From: Ohtaekwangia koreensis
GTDB lineage: Bacteria; Bacteroidota; Bacteroidia; Cytophagales; Cyclobacteriaceae
NCBI RefSeq assembly: GCF_900167975.1
Contig: NZ_FUZU01000001.1
Location: 2,018,580-2,082,579 of the forward strand
DNA: 64,000 nt
Reading direction: 5' to 3'
The notes under the pieces are model-generated. The model worked only from the letters and a program-made list of their open reading frames with translations, did no database searches and was not told where the DNA came from. Position numbers and translations under genes: made by a program. This document shows, piece by piece, positions 1 to 10,900 of the stretch. Each line of letters starts with the position of its first letter. Within the stretch, counting starts at the first letter, position 1.

Positions 1-557
1 AAGCGAATGCGAATAAGGAGAATACTTTGCTGATTCATGATTTTGTGGAGTTTTCGAGGCATTACATTAGCATGCGTGCTGATAGTTTGTTGATGGCAAG
101 TATCCGGACATATAAGTCTGGTAATTATGTAAAGGGAGATTCTCTTATGAATACTGCATTTTCACTTGCTGGGCAATTGGATTCATTGATTGGTATTCAA
201 CCTCTTAATAATTTATCGCTTTGGTTAAACGATGCAAAACAATACGGTGATAATGAAGGAGAGTCCATGCTATATATTAACAATGCACGCACGCAAATTA
301 CAATTTGGGGTGGAGATAATTTGAAAGATTATGCCTCAAAGTCCTGGCAAGGTATGTATATAGATTTTTATGTTCCGCGATGGCGCATCTTTATGCAGGA
401 TCTTCGTAAAGCCTTGGTAGAAAAGAAACCTTTTAACGAAGAGGCAACGCGGTTGAAGATTAAAACCTGGGAAGAAAACTGGTGCCAGCAGAAGACTGTT
501 CCTAGTAGAATTATTGTTGATAATCCAGTTGAGCGGGTTTCTGAATTGCTCCGCTGA
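1..557 (+). CDS. Alpha-N-acetylglucosaminidase (GH89/NAGLU-like), C-terminal fragment
   Basis: The reading frame is open from the left edge, so this is the 3' end of a gene that begins outside the window. The visible ~184 residues match the C-terminal helical domain of NAGLU enzymes as I recall it: a segment on asparagine/glutamine-rich ARTQITIWGG followed by DYASKSWQGMYIDFYVPRW, closely resembling the family pattern N-A-R-x-Q-I-T-x-W-G ... Y-A-x-K-x-W-x-G-L-x-x-D-Y-Y-x-P-R-W. The family removes terminal alpha-linked N-acetylglucosamine from glycans such as heparan sulfate, usually in the periplasm in Bacteroidota. The catalytic domain and signal peptide cannot be seen. The next gene is convergent, with only 28 bases between the stop codons. 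Family call is fairly sure; substrate is inference. Confidence 0.75.
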   Translation, partial: ANANKENTLLIHDFVEFSRHYISMRADSLLMASIRTYKSGNYVKGDSLMNTAFSLAGQLDSLIGIQPLNNLSLWLNDAKQYGDNEGESMLYINNARTQITIWGGDNLKDYASKSWQGMYIDFYVPRWRIFMQDLRKALVEKKPFNEEATRLKIKTWEENWCQQKTVPSRIIVDNPVERVSELLR

Positions 558-585
558 AACGATATATAGTATGTGTAGCGAAGTA

Positions 586-3500
586 TTATTTTAATACAGT
601 AATGCTTCCCGTTTTTGGTTGCTTTTCTTGTCCGTCACAGCGAATGACAAAGTAGTAAACTCCGTCAGGAAGGATTTTTCCATTGAATGTGCCATCCCAA
701 TCATTGAGGTATGGTTTCGCGGTATATACTTTCACTCCTTTTTCGTCAAATATAGTTACACTGCATTCAGGGTAATCCAGAATGTTATCGATCGTCCAAT
801 ACTGATTAATGGCATCTCCATTGGGAGAAAAGAAATTACTAGGTTTCAATTTGTTTACAACGGTCGCGTCCCTTATGGATACCTGAACGGTCGCATTCCC
901 TGCACATCCATTATTGTCCGTTCCACTAACCGTATAGAGTGTTGAGATTACAGGATTCGCCACAGGATTGGCTATATCTGGTTGCGAAAGAGAAGCCTTC
1001 GGTTCCCATATATAGTTTAGTAATCCGGATGCTTCAAGCTGTGTTGTTTCGCCTTCTGCTATGATTTCAGGATGAGCTGTTGCAGTTACCACGGGTAATG
1101 GGAATGTAGTAACATCCTGAATGGCCTTTAGCGGACAGCCATTATTCATGACCTCAACGGAGTATTCACCGGCTTCCTGTACCGTTATTGTAGATGCTAT
1201 AGATCCAGTGCTCCAGGCATATGTGTTATAAGAACCCGATACTGAAAGCTCCAATTCTTGATCCGCGCAGAACTCAAAACTACCTGTATTGCTTGTTATA
1301 ACAACCGGTGTAGCCGGAGTGATTAGAATGGATTTGTTTGTAGCCTTTATACACGTGGCATTTTTATACGATATAGTTAACGTAACAGAATACGGTGCAG
1401 CAGCTGTTGTAGTATATATATGTGCCGGGTCTTTGTCCGTGGAAGTGTGTGAATCTCCGAAGTCCCATGTATAGAACACTTCAGCTTGTGGGTCCGTTAC
1501 AGATTGATTTTTAAATTTTACTTCCTGTCCCTGGCAGGCAGTTGCTGGCGCATCGAAGGCAACAGACGGTGCGTTGGCAACCACAAGTTTAGCCGATGAC
1601 GAAGTTGCCACTGGGCAATTTGGATTTGTAGATGTTGCCTGGAAATAAAATTCTCCTGAACTGCCACGCGTTAAGTTTTTATTTGTTTGAGCGGAAATAA
1701 TACCAGAAGTTTTTTCATACCATTGGTATGTAAAGCCGGTAACAGCAGGAAATACAGAGAGCGTGGAGAGATCTCCCGCACAAATAACCTCACCTGTTGA
1801 ACGTTGCACTGAAAAGTTAGGTATATCTACTACTTGCACGGTTGTAGATTCTGTTCGTGCGAGACATCCTGTCGCAGGATCACCAGCATATACATTCACA
1901 GAATATACTCCTGCATGAGATAAATTAACGTTGTTGATTTGGACAGTAGGTCCAGTGCCTATATTGGTTCCATTCACGTCTGTCCACTGATATGTGAAGC
2001 CGGTGCCGAGGTCATTTCCCAAGGATAGCGTGAGCCCACCGCCAGAGCAAACGGGCCCGTTGTTTACAGGTTTCGGATCACCTGCGGTGCCGGCTGCTAT
2101 CCTTACACTAACAGTATTTGATATAGGACTGCAACTTCCGCTTTCCGCAATAGCCTTTACGTTGTAATCACCTGTAACAGATGGAGTATATGTATTCGTG
2201 CCAGCAGTCGTTACGCTTGTGGACAGGTTTGTCCATTCATATGAGATTCCACCCCCTGGTGTTGCTGTCAGGGCAACCGTGTTCGTGTTGCATATATTCA
2301 ACGGCCCGAGAGGCGTTACTTCCGGAGTCATACACGTTTTATTTCTGAAAACTGAAATCTTCGAGGCTGCTATATTTAACTGCGCATCGTCTATACTTGT
2401 AAAGGCTATATCTGGTTTCCCATCACCGTCAACATCACCTATAACAACGTGACGATTGAGGTATGTTGTTGCCTTTGTCGTGGACTGAAACGCAAGCGCT
2501 CCCGGGCTACTATTGTTGTTCAGGATAGTGATTGACTTCTTTTGACTGGATGCCACTGCTATATCTGTTTTTCCGTCACCGTCAAGATCTCCGAAATCAA
2601 GGCCCCAGGGAGAGGTATCTGTAGGGAACGTCTGTGCACTTCCGAATGAAATTTGTGCACCAGCTGTTTGATTAATAAGAATGCCAACAGAAGCTGAAGG
2701 AGCAGATTGCGTATAGGCTATATCTTTTTTGCCGTCATTGTCGAGATCGCCTACACGAATGGCGTTGATTGTAGCGGCTGCGTTTATAGTTATGATATTG
2801 TTGAGGATAATTGAACCCGGGAGGGAGCTGTTATTCACAATAAAAATGTTGCTGGTGTTTTGATATTGGCTGGTTATTATTTCCGGAATACGGTCACCAT
2901 TTAAATCTTCTACAGCCAATGCATCGAGCGTAGTTACATTGGGGAACATTATTGTGATCGGAGTTGCTGTAAATAATATAGCTGCTTTTGTGCTTTTGTT
3001 TTGAAGTATAGATATAGTATTTGTGGTCTGAGAAGTAATGATCAATTCCGGTTTGCCGTCCAGATCGAGATCTGCGATATCAACATGCTTTGGAGTTTTA
3101 CCGGCAAGCTTTACAGATTGTGTAGTAAATGAGAAACTACCAGGCCCCGAACTGTTATTTTGGAGGAAGTATACTTTTTCTGTTGAACCTTTCTCCGTTA
3201 TAACCAGGTCTGTTTTTCCATCGCCGTTGAGATCGCCACATTTTATATGTACAGATTTTGAAAGGAGGTTTATCGATATCTTGCTGTTAAAAGCAACATT
3301 GCCTGGTCCACTGCTTGTGTTACGAAATATATTAACGAAGGCTGAATTGTCATTTGAAGTGGCAAGGTCGCTTTTGGCGTCACCATCAAAATCACATAAA
3401 CATAAGTCATATAAACCAGTGGCCACTGCTGCGCTGTTGGGAAAATCAAACTGGCCTTCCAGGTTATTGCTGCTGAATGGCTGCGCATCATCACCATGAA

Positions 3501-3861
3501 AACTCAATAGAAATTGTTGTTGTGCGTACCCTGTCAGGTTAGAAGTAAGATTTGTTATAGCTATGTTGTCGTAAGTAGTGCCTACGGGAATTTTTACGAC
3601 CAACACTTGATCGGAGATTGAAACAACAGAAGCCTTTGCTGCTCCAAACATCACAATAGCTTTTGCCGGATCAATGCCAAATCCACTGCCTTTCAAAGTA
3701 ATGATCTGTTCCATGCTCCCGGTGACTTTGCTCACTACTTTAACCTCGGGTATTTGAGCATAGCTCGTCACTATATAGCTAGAGAAGAGGCAGGTATATA
3801 GCATAACCTTCAGGAATGCGATGCCTTTGTTTGCGACGATAGCGATTATCCTGGTGATCAT
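586..3861 (-). CDS. Secreted FG-GAP propeller / PKD protein with gliding-type T9SS C-terminal domain
   Basis: 1091 aa. Residues 1-36 are a signal peptide ending SYAQ. Residues ~37-120 resemble an IPT/TIG domain. Residues ~150-500 carry seven Asp-rich FG-GAP/VCBS motifs (DFDGDAKSD, DLNGDGKTD, DLDLDGKPE, DLNGDRIPE, DLDNDGKKD, DLDGDGKTD, DVDGDGKPD), the number expected for a seven-bladed calcium-binding propeller. Ig-like/PKD repeats follow, with a clear PKD motif (YTWDFGD) near residue 800. The last ~90 residues (FFSPNGDAINQYW ... WDGTFNGKILPDGVYYFVI) are a gliding-motility-associated C-terminal domain, which directs export by the type IX system. It is the last gene of the adhesin operon, 31 bases after the PorP/SprF-like gene. 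Likely a surface-exposed or released adhesin; ligand unknown. Confidence 0.85.
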   Translation of the reverse strand: MITRIIAIVANKGIAFLKVMLYTCLFSSYIVTSYAQIPEVKVVSKVTGSMEQIITLKGSGFGIDPAKAIVMFGAAKASVVSISDQVLVVKIPVGTTYDNIAITNLTSNLTGYAQQQFLLSFHGDDAQPFSSNNLEGQFDFPNSAAVATGLYDLCLCDFDGDAKSDLATSNDNSAFVNIFRNTSSGPGNVAFNSKISINLLSKSVHIKCGDLNGDGKTDLVITEKGSTEKVYFLQNNSSGPGSFSFTTQSVKLAGKTPKHVDIADLDLDGKPELIITSQTTNTISILQNKSTKAAILFTATPITIMFPNVTTLDALAVEDLNGDRIPEIITSQYQNTSNIFIVNNSSLPGSIILNNIITINAAATINAIRVGDLDNDGKKDIAYTQSAPSASVGILINQTAGAQISFGSAQTFPTDTSPWGLDFGDLDGDGKTDIAVASSQKKSITILNNNSSPGALAFQSTTKATTYLNRHVVIGDVDGDGKPDIAFTSIDDAQLNIAASKISVFRNKTCMTPEVTPLGPLNICNTNTVALTATPGGGISYEWTNLSTSVTTAGTNTYTPSVTGDYNVKAIAESGSCSPISNTVSVRIAAGTAGDPKPVNNGPVCSGGGLTLSLGNDLGTGFTYQWTDVNGTNIGTGPTVQINNVNLSHAGVYSVNVYAGDPATGCLARTESTTVQVVDIPNFSVQRSTGEVICAGDLSTLSVFPAVTGFTYQWYEKTSGIISAQTNKNLTRGSSGEFYFQATSTNPNCPVATSSSAKLVVANAPSVAFDAPATACQGQEVKFKNQSVTDPQAEVFYTWDFGDSHTSTDKDPAHIYTTTAAAPYSVTLTISYKNATCIKATNKSILITPATPVVITSNTGSFEFCADQELELSVSGSYNTYAWSTGSIASTITVQEAGEYSVEVMNNGCPLKAIQDVTTFPLPVVTATAHPEIIAEGETTQLEASGLLNYIWEPKASLSQPDIANPVANPVISTLYTVSGTDNNGCAGNATVQVSIRDATVVNKLKPSNFFSPNGDAINQYWTIDNILDYPECSVTIFDEKGVKVYTAKPYLNDWDGTFNGKILPDGVYYFVIRCDGQEKQPKTGSITVLK

Positions 3862-3892
3862 GGTGGGTCTTATTTTTGCAAGGACGGTGTTA

Positions 3893-4912
3893 TTAATTCC
3901 AGAATCCCTCTTTACTATTAAAGGAAGGACATGGAATCAGTTTGTATTTTTTCTTATTCTTCTTGTCGGATCTGTGCGATGAGAATTCATATACTATAGA
4001 TATTTCATGCGCGCCACCAGATGCAGTCTGAAGCTTTGAAATTGTAAAATCGTAGCTATAGCCAACAGTAAGATTTTTAAAGTATAAACCAAGGAAAATG
4101 ATGAAAGCATCTTGTTCTACTGTATTGGCTACACTTTTCTGGAAAGGTTTCCCCCTATACCATAAACCAACAGATATAGGATCAATGTGGTAATTTATGC
4201 CGAGATCAAGTTGTGAGAAAGTCGGCCCCTGCATTTTATAGATAAAGGACGGTGTGAGGTATGATGGGCGAGATGTTTTTGCTCCATGCAGGCTTAGCTT
4301 GACGCCACCATGAATCGAAGTTTTCATAGGTAGTCTGCTATCTTCTCCCAGCACTGAAAGCTCGGGACGATTGATATGTGAGAATGAGGCGCCCAGCCAT
4401 ATATTCTTTGAATACAATACAAATCCAGAACCGAAATCAAGATAGCCGTCTTTGCCGAGTTTATTTAATTCAGGATCAAGCGATGTTCCATCATATTCAA
4501 GTCCATCACCCATGCGGAGCTTGGTGCGGTCCAATCCATTTACGCCATACCCGAATGAAATGCCGGGTGAGAAGACAAGCTTGCTGGTCAACTTTACTTT
4601 ATAAGAATACAGTAGGCTAGCCGTTGTACTGCGCCATCCGGCTGACCCCATTTTGTCTGTGGTGAAGAGTACACCAAAGCCGCTTCGTAATTCATTTACA
4701 AAGATATCATATGAGGCTGAGTAGGTTGTAAACGCCTGCGGCAGACTTGGCCACTGGATCCGGTGATTCAATACAACTCTTTGCTGAGGAGTTATACCTG
4801 TAAATCCTGGATTTAGGAATAATGGTGCCTGATAGTACTGCGAAAAATGTGGGTCTTGCGCGGCAGCATTAAATCCAGTAAATAAAAAAATGATCGCTAT
4901 AATTTTTTTCAT
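3893..4912 (-). CDS. PorP/SprF family type IX secretion outer-membrane protein
   Basis: 339 aa with signal peptide (residues 1-18, ending NAAAQ) followed at once by DPHFSQYYQAPLFLNPGFTG, the hallmark N-terminus of PorP/SprF proteins. The rest alternates short beta strands and turns, as expected for an outer-membrane barrel. SprF in Flavobacterium johnsoniae is needed for surface delivery of the giant adhesin SprB, and PorP/SprF paralogues are commonly encoded next to the adhesin they serve. Here the gene sits between the 2823-aa adhesin (35 bases upstream) and the FG-GAP protein (31 bases downstream), so it is most likely the dedicated exporter or anchor of one or both. The pairing is inference from gene order. 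Confidence 0.9.
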   Translation of the reverse strand: MKKIIAIIFLFTGFNAAAQDPHFSQYYQAPLFLNPGFTGITPQQRVVLNHRIQWPSLPQAFTTYSASYDIFVNELRSGFGVLFTTDKMGSAGWRSTTASLLYSYKVKLTSKLVFSPGISFGYGVNGLDRTKLRMGDGLEYDGTSLDPELNKLGKDGYLDFGSGFVLYSKNIWLGASFSHINRPELSVLGEDSRLPMKTSIHGGVKLSLHGAKTSRPSYLTPSFIYKMQGPTFSQLDLGINYHIDPISVGLWYRGKPFQKSVANTVEQDAFIIFLGLYFKNLTVGYSYDFTISKLQTASGGAHEISIVYEFSSHRSDKKNKKKYKLIPCPSFNSKEGFWN

Positions 4913-4947
4913 TGCTTCGTTGTCAATCTTTATCCGGATATACTATA

Positions 4948-7900
4948 CTATTGGATAAGAGTTATGTCACCTACCTTGGTTGTACGCTGTCCGTTCGATA
5001 ACTTGATTACAAGTTTATATACATATACACCTGCTGGCATCAGTCTGCCGTTTCGATCGTAACCATCCCATCCCTTGTTTTTATCTTCTGTTTCATAGAT
5101 CAGATTACCCCACCGGTCAAAAATCTCCATGGTATATTCTTCTGAACCTTTTACAATCGGCATAAACACATCATTAAAGGTTCCACTGCCCGGCACACCA
5201 TTACCACGGGTAGATCCGCTTACGTTTGGTGTAAATGCATTTGGTACTTTTAAAGAGCCTCCCTGCACGGCGTTGATCTCGTGTTGCGCGGTGTCATAGC
5301 ATACCAGATTGCCATCCGGAACGCCATCACCATCCACATCTTTTTCACCGTTGTTATATCCTGCTACTAGCGTAATGGTATATTTTCCTTCTAGCTCATA
5401 TATATGCTTCGGTTCTGCATCAATGGAAGTCGTTCCATCGTCAAAGTCCCAGCTATATTGATTGGCTCCCGTAGAGAAGTTGAAGGTTTGCGCTTCCATA
5501 TCTGGAATATATACTGTGGTTGGGCGTAATTCGAAGCTGGCTAAGGGCACATCATATAAATATATACCTCGCAGGCTGGTTGTGTCTGATTGGCCACTGG
5601 CAGTGTACTCAGCTTTCAGAACGATAGAGTAGGAGCCAGGTCGTGAAACTCTGAATACCGGACTTCGTAATGCAGAGCTGTCGATCAGCGTGCTGGCACT
5701 ATACAATTGCCAATGGAATGTATCAGCACCGGGTGAAAGATTGGTTACTTCTATGTCAGCCGGAAAACAAGCTGCTAAAGGTGTTGCCGTGAAAGCGGCC
5801 TTTACGGTTGGCAGAAGAATTTTAATGCGTAATAGTTTTTTGCTATTGCACGATTCACCAGCATCGCGGGCCGCGATGTTCGTGGCGGTAAGTGTAACAT
5901 CTTTTGTGCCGGCTGTATGATAGTCTACAGTATAGGGACCAACACCATTGGCAGAAGATGGTGTGGCTTTAATGTCATCAAAATCCCAGATATACTCAAA
6001 ATCGTTGGCAACAGGAGTAGACGTATTGTTAAATGTAATCGTTGATACACCTGCCGTGAGTGGAGGTACGTTATCAGTGGTAAGGTCAGCTGTTACGCCC
6101 CTGTAAACAACAACCTCTTTTCTATACTCACCTTTGCAACCTTCATCGTTAGCGGCTTCATATACCACTTCGTACACGATCGGATTTTGAGTAGTGTTGT
6201 TATTCATGACGTACGAGATTTCATCCACCGGAGCGGCCGTTTCCTCCAGCCTATCCGTTGTACCAGGAATATGGTAATACCATGAGCCGTGATCAATGCC
6301 TAATGAAAGATCTTGAAACTTAGCCGTCTCGCCGCTGCAAAGTGATGTATCACCGGGCAGCACATTCAAGGCAATTAGCGGATATATAGTGATCTGCTTG
6401 GCGGACGGATCCGGTGAGCAAAGGAAGTTTGATGCTTTTAATTTTACATTGTATACAGTTGAACCTTCTGGAGATCCAGCTGCAAATCCCTGGCGGATTG
6501 TGTGATCGCCTGGAGAAAGTTCATCTGCCTGTATGACCGTTGAACTATCGCTTGACCAGATCCATTCGTATTTTACATCCGGTTCAACGTTCCACTTAAA
6601 TTCGAAATCATTTCCAGGACACTGTCCATCTGCACCTACAATTGAAAAGTCAGTAGATACATTAATGACATGGATTTCTTCAGGTTGAGGGTCTTCTGCC
6701 TTGCAACCATTGGCATCCGTGATATCAAAAAATGTATACTTAGTGTCTACCGTAGTTTCAGGAACTACAATGACATTGCTTTTTCCGCCTTCTTCATTGG
6801 CGACAATGTTTGTTCCATCGGTATAGCTATATATAATCGGAATTGCTCCGGATACAACGTTTAAAGTAATGCGTCCTGTTTTTCCATAGCATAAGTTTGA
6901 AGGGCCAGATATTTGTACAGTAGGAGGAGGGTTGACAGTGATTTTAACCCACTCGCTTGCATCAGAGCCTTTTACTTCACAGTATTTCCCTGTCCGTGTG
7001 GAAACACTCCAAACAAGTCTTCTGAAATATCGTGTCTCATTTAGTGCTGGCGGATCATATACATTCACTGTACCACCTGCCGAAGCCGGGATTTGAATCC
7101 AGTCGTTACCATCAACGGATTGTTCCCACTGGTATTGATAATTTTCCACGCCACCAAATGGTGTCGATATTTCCTGGATCATCTCGGTGTCACTATCCTG
7201 TGGTGTATCGCTATAGCATATAGACTGATCTACCCCGATAGAACCGCCATTCAAAGCCGGAGGATTTAATATAGTAGCTGACGTAGATCGTGAAGCACAT
7301 CCATTTGCATCTTTAACTGCTATAGTATAGGTGCCTTTGCCAAGATCTGTAAACAGGACACTTTCCGTGCCTTGTAAGGTTGCTGGTGTATCAGATGAAT
7401 TTATTTTCGATAGCGTGATTGTATAGGGTATAGCGGTTGTTGTAGTACCTCCGGTAAATTTAACTTGCACTTCACCATCGGTTGCATCTTTACACGTGAG
7501 GTTGTACCCGGCATCATCCGTGGCTACTGCTATTGAGTTTATTTCAACAGGCGTTGGTTGATCGAGCGTGAGCATCTCGGTAGTCGCAAAACATCCGTTG
7601 CTATCTTTCACGCGCACGTTATAGGCTCCTACTGCGAGGTTTTCAAATATACCATCGTTATCAGCATCAGGCTGGTTCGTTTGCACGATCCTGTATTCAG
7701 TGTAAGGTGCGGTACCACCACTGGCAAGTGTTTCAATGGCTCCGTCTTTCGTTTGAAAGCAACTGATCGCTTTCTTTAATTGCACTTGCGCAGTAAGGGC
7801 CGTTGGCTCAGATACGTGTATAACAGAAGTAGCACTACATCCTTTCAGATCCTGAACAACGATTGTATAGTCGCCTCCTGATAAAGAGTTGAATGTATAA

Positions 7901-10900
7901 GTATCAGACGGTGCTCCGATCGGCAGTGCATTATTGATTTTATAGGAATAAGACGGTGTCCCGTTTTTTACGAACACGGTGATCTCACCATTGTTCAAGC
8001 CGTTGCAAAACAAATCTGTTGCCGTGGCTTCAAAAGATACATTTGGATTAACGGTGTATTCAACTGTGATAACTTTCTTACAGGTAGTTGGAGTATACTC
8101 CACTTCAACATATACTGGTACCTGGTGTTGCATGCTATAGGCATTCAAAGCTGCAGGAGGAATTATGTCGGACGAAGCCAACGTTGCGCTTTTATACCAC
8201 GTGATTTTTGTGTTTGCAGTACCAGCGTTCGATGTTATAGTCGATTCCAATGCTTTCAGATCGGCAGTATACGTATTGCCTCCGGGTATATCCGAGCAAA
8301 CCGTCTTTTCGATTTTGGTTGCTTCCGGTGAAGGATGAACTTTTACAGTGAAGATTTCTGCAGGACCTTCACAACTTCCTTCTGTTGTTGTATTCGTTCC
8401 AATAACCTGAAATGTTATGGTGCCATCCACAGTCTTTGAGTTCTGTATCAGCAGGTTCGAAATATCTCCCTGACCTGTTGGAGTACCGGTTGTTATATAG
8501 CTGTCGGATGATTTAACCGACCAACTGAAACTGGCATCCGAGTTATTGGCAGACGAGAATGCAACGTTTAGCAGATCGTCATTGCAACTTTCAAAATCTG
8601 TTATCGGGTTGGTAATTGTTTTAGGATGGACAGTTACTTTTACCTGGCGTGTTACTCCGGCACAAGTCAGTTGTGTGCTATAGGGACGGATGGTATAGAT
8701 AACCGTGCTATCACTTCCATTGATGTTCTCCCACTTATGTGCTTTGATTGCATCTGCATTATATTGCGTAGTTGCGTCCGGAGTTTGTATGGTCGTTAGT
8801 GCTGTGACGCCAGCGGGGACATATATACTTTCAATGATAAACTTGTCTGCCGGAAAGGTATTGGAAGCAGAGGCAAGTGTGACACCTGTTTCTACACCAC
8901 TACAAAGAGTCTTATCAAGCGTTGGATGAAGCTGTGGTTCAGGCTTTATCGTAAGCGTTATGATCTGTGCATCACCTGTACATTCTTTACCGGTTGCCCC
9001 AATACTTACAGGCACAACGGTATAGTTAACCGGTAATGGCACCGCCTTGAGGTTTTGAAACTGATCGTTGCGCGCAGTGTCTGCGGCAACGTCTACGCCT
9101 TTCGTTGGTCCATTGATAGGAGTGATCTCCGTAGCAAAACTGGTGTTGGTAATATTATACTTGTCAATGGCAACCGGACTCGAAGGATCAATCTCAAATT
9201 TAAGTCCTGTTGGATAGTCACTGCATATTTGCTGATCATTGTTCAGCATGATGGGACGCTTATTTATCCGGATCGTATCCTGACTAGCCGGACTTACACA
9301 TATAGAGTTGCTTTCCTGTACGCTGATTATAATATCTTCACTTAAATAATTGACAAGTATTTTATTGGTAGCCTGACCATCTGCAATGAAGGCACCTCCT
9401 ACAGAATTATCGGAAAGCTTTCGGATCTCCCAGCTATAGGAAGAAGTAGGGTAGTTGTTTGGTGTTACGTTATAGCTGACCCCTTCACTGTTTTCACAGA
9501 CTACTGTATCACCGTGAATCGTAGGTTTACCAGGTGTAGGAGACACCAAGATTGGTTTTTTGATAACCGAACCACTGCAACCATTCAATTCCACCTGGAC
9601 CTTGATGGTATCTGGTATAGCATTGACGCTTGCGTTTGGAAATTGAAGCAGTACAAAAAAATCACTGGTAGTACCGCCACCAAAAACATTATATACTGCA
9701 GGTATATCCCAACGGTACTTTACTCCACTGAGCGGAGTTACCTGGTATATTTCAACAGCATCGCCCTGACATGCGGATTCCCGTCCGAAGATCTGGCTCG
9801 CATTGGGTATATTTTTAATTGTTAATGTAAGCTCTGCATAATCTGCACAAGACGGTTTGTCACTGAACATTACGCGCGCGTAGTATTTTGCAGTTCCGTT
9901 TATATCTACAGGTGATGTAATTTCAAAGGTATTATTCTGTGCATCGAATAGCGAAGGGTACCAGTTAACAGTAACATTAGTTGCTCCACCCGTTACTTCA
10001 TCTACATAGGTAGCATCACTAAGATCAATGTTTGAAACCTGATTACTTCCCGGAGTGTCTTCACAAAATGCAACGGTAGCATCTTTGGCAACGGGAAGAG
10101 CGCGAACATCTATGGTTACCGTTGCATCGTGCGTACATGACGAACCATTGTCGCGGATACGTGCCAAGTATATTTGACCGGATGATATATTGGTTTGTTC
10201 GACTGAAGGATCGCTCACAACCATACCCGTTGGAGGTGTGCCGCCTTTATACCAGGTTATGGTGCGATTGGCAGCAGGCCATGTTGTAATGGTGTTCTCA
10301 TAGTTTGTCAATAACAAATTTGCAACAACGGGTGCACCCGCAGGTGATATTTCACACTCTATTGCCGTATAGGAATTTGCGTCCGGGAGTTCAGCACGGG
10401 TCAATGTAACCGAAGATGGATCGGAAACGCAGTTGCCACTGGCACTGGTAACCGTCCAAGTTACAACGACACTGCTAGGCGCCACAGTGAGGCCACGCAC
10501 GGTTGTTGATGGATCTGTAATGTCATCGAATGTAACACCCGCTACTGCTGTAGTCCATTTACCGGTGGCGCCATGTGCAGGCGATTCGGCATTCAGCTTC
10601 ACAAAGCTTTCGCAGATGTTTGGTATATCTGTTCCCGCATTTGCAACAGGTTTTCGGTCTATTGCTATAGTTACTTCCTGTTCAACAGACGAGCATGAAT
10701 TGGATGGATCTGGCGATGCCACTAATTTTACACGTATAGGTAGTCCCAAGTCATAGTCTTCAATTGTAGGAGTATAGTTTGCTTCAATGGTAATAGAACC
10801 ACTACCGGTAGCACTGCTTGCTGAAACTGTACCATTTCCCGATACATTTTCCCAATGACCATCGGTTGCACCTGCTGCTACTATACCTGTTAGTTTTATA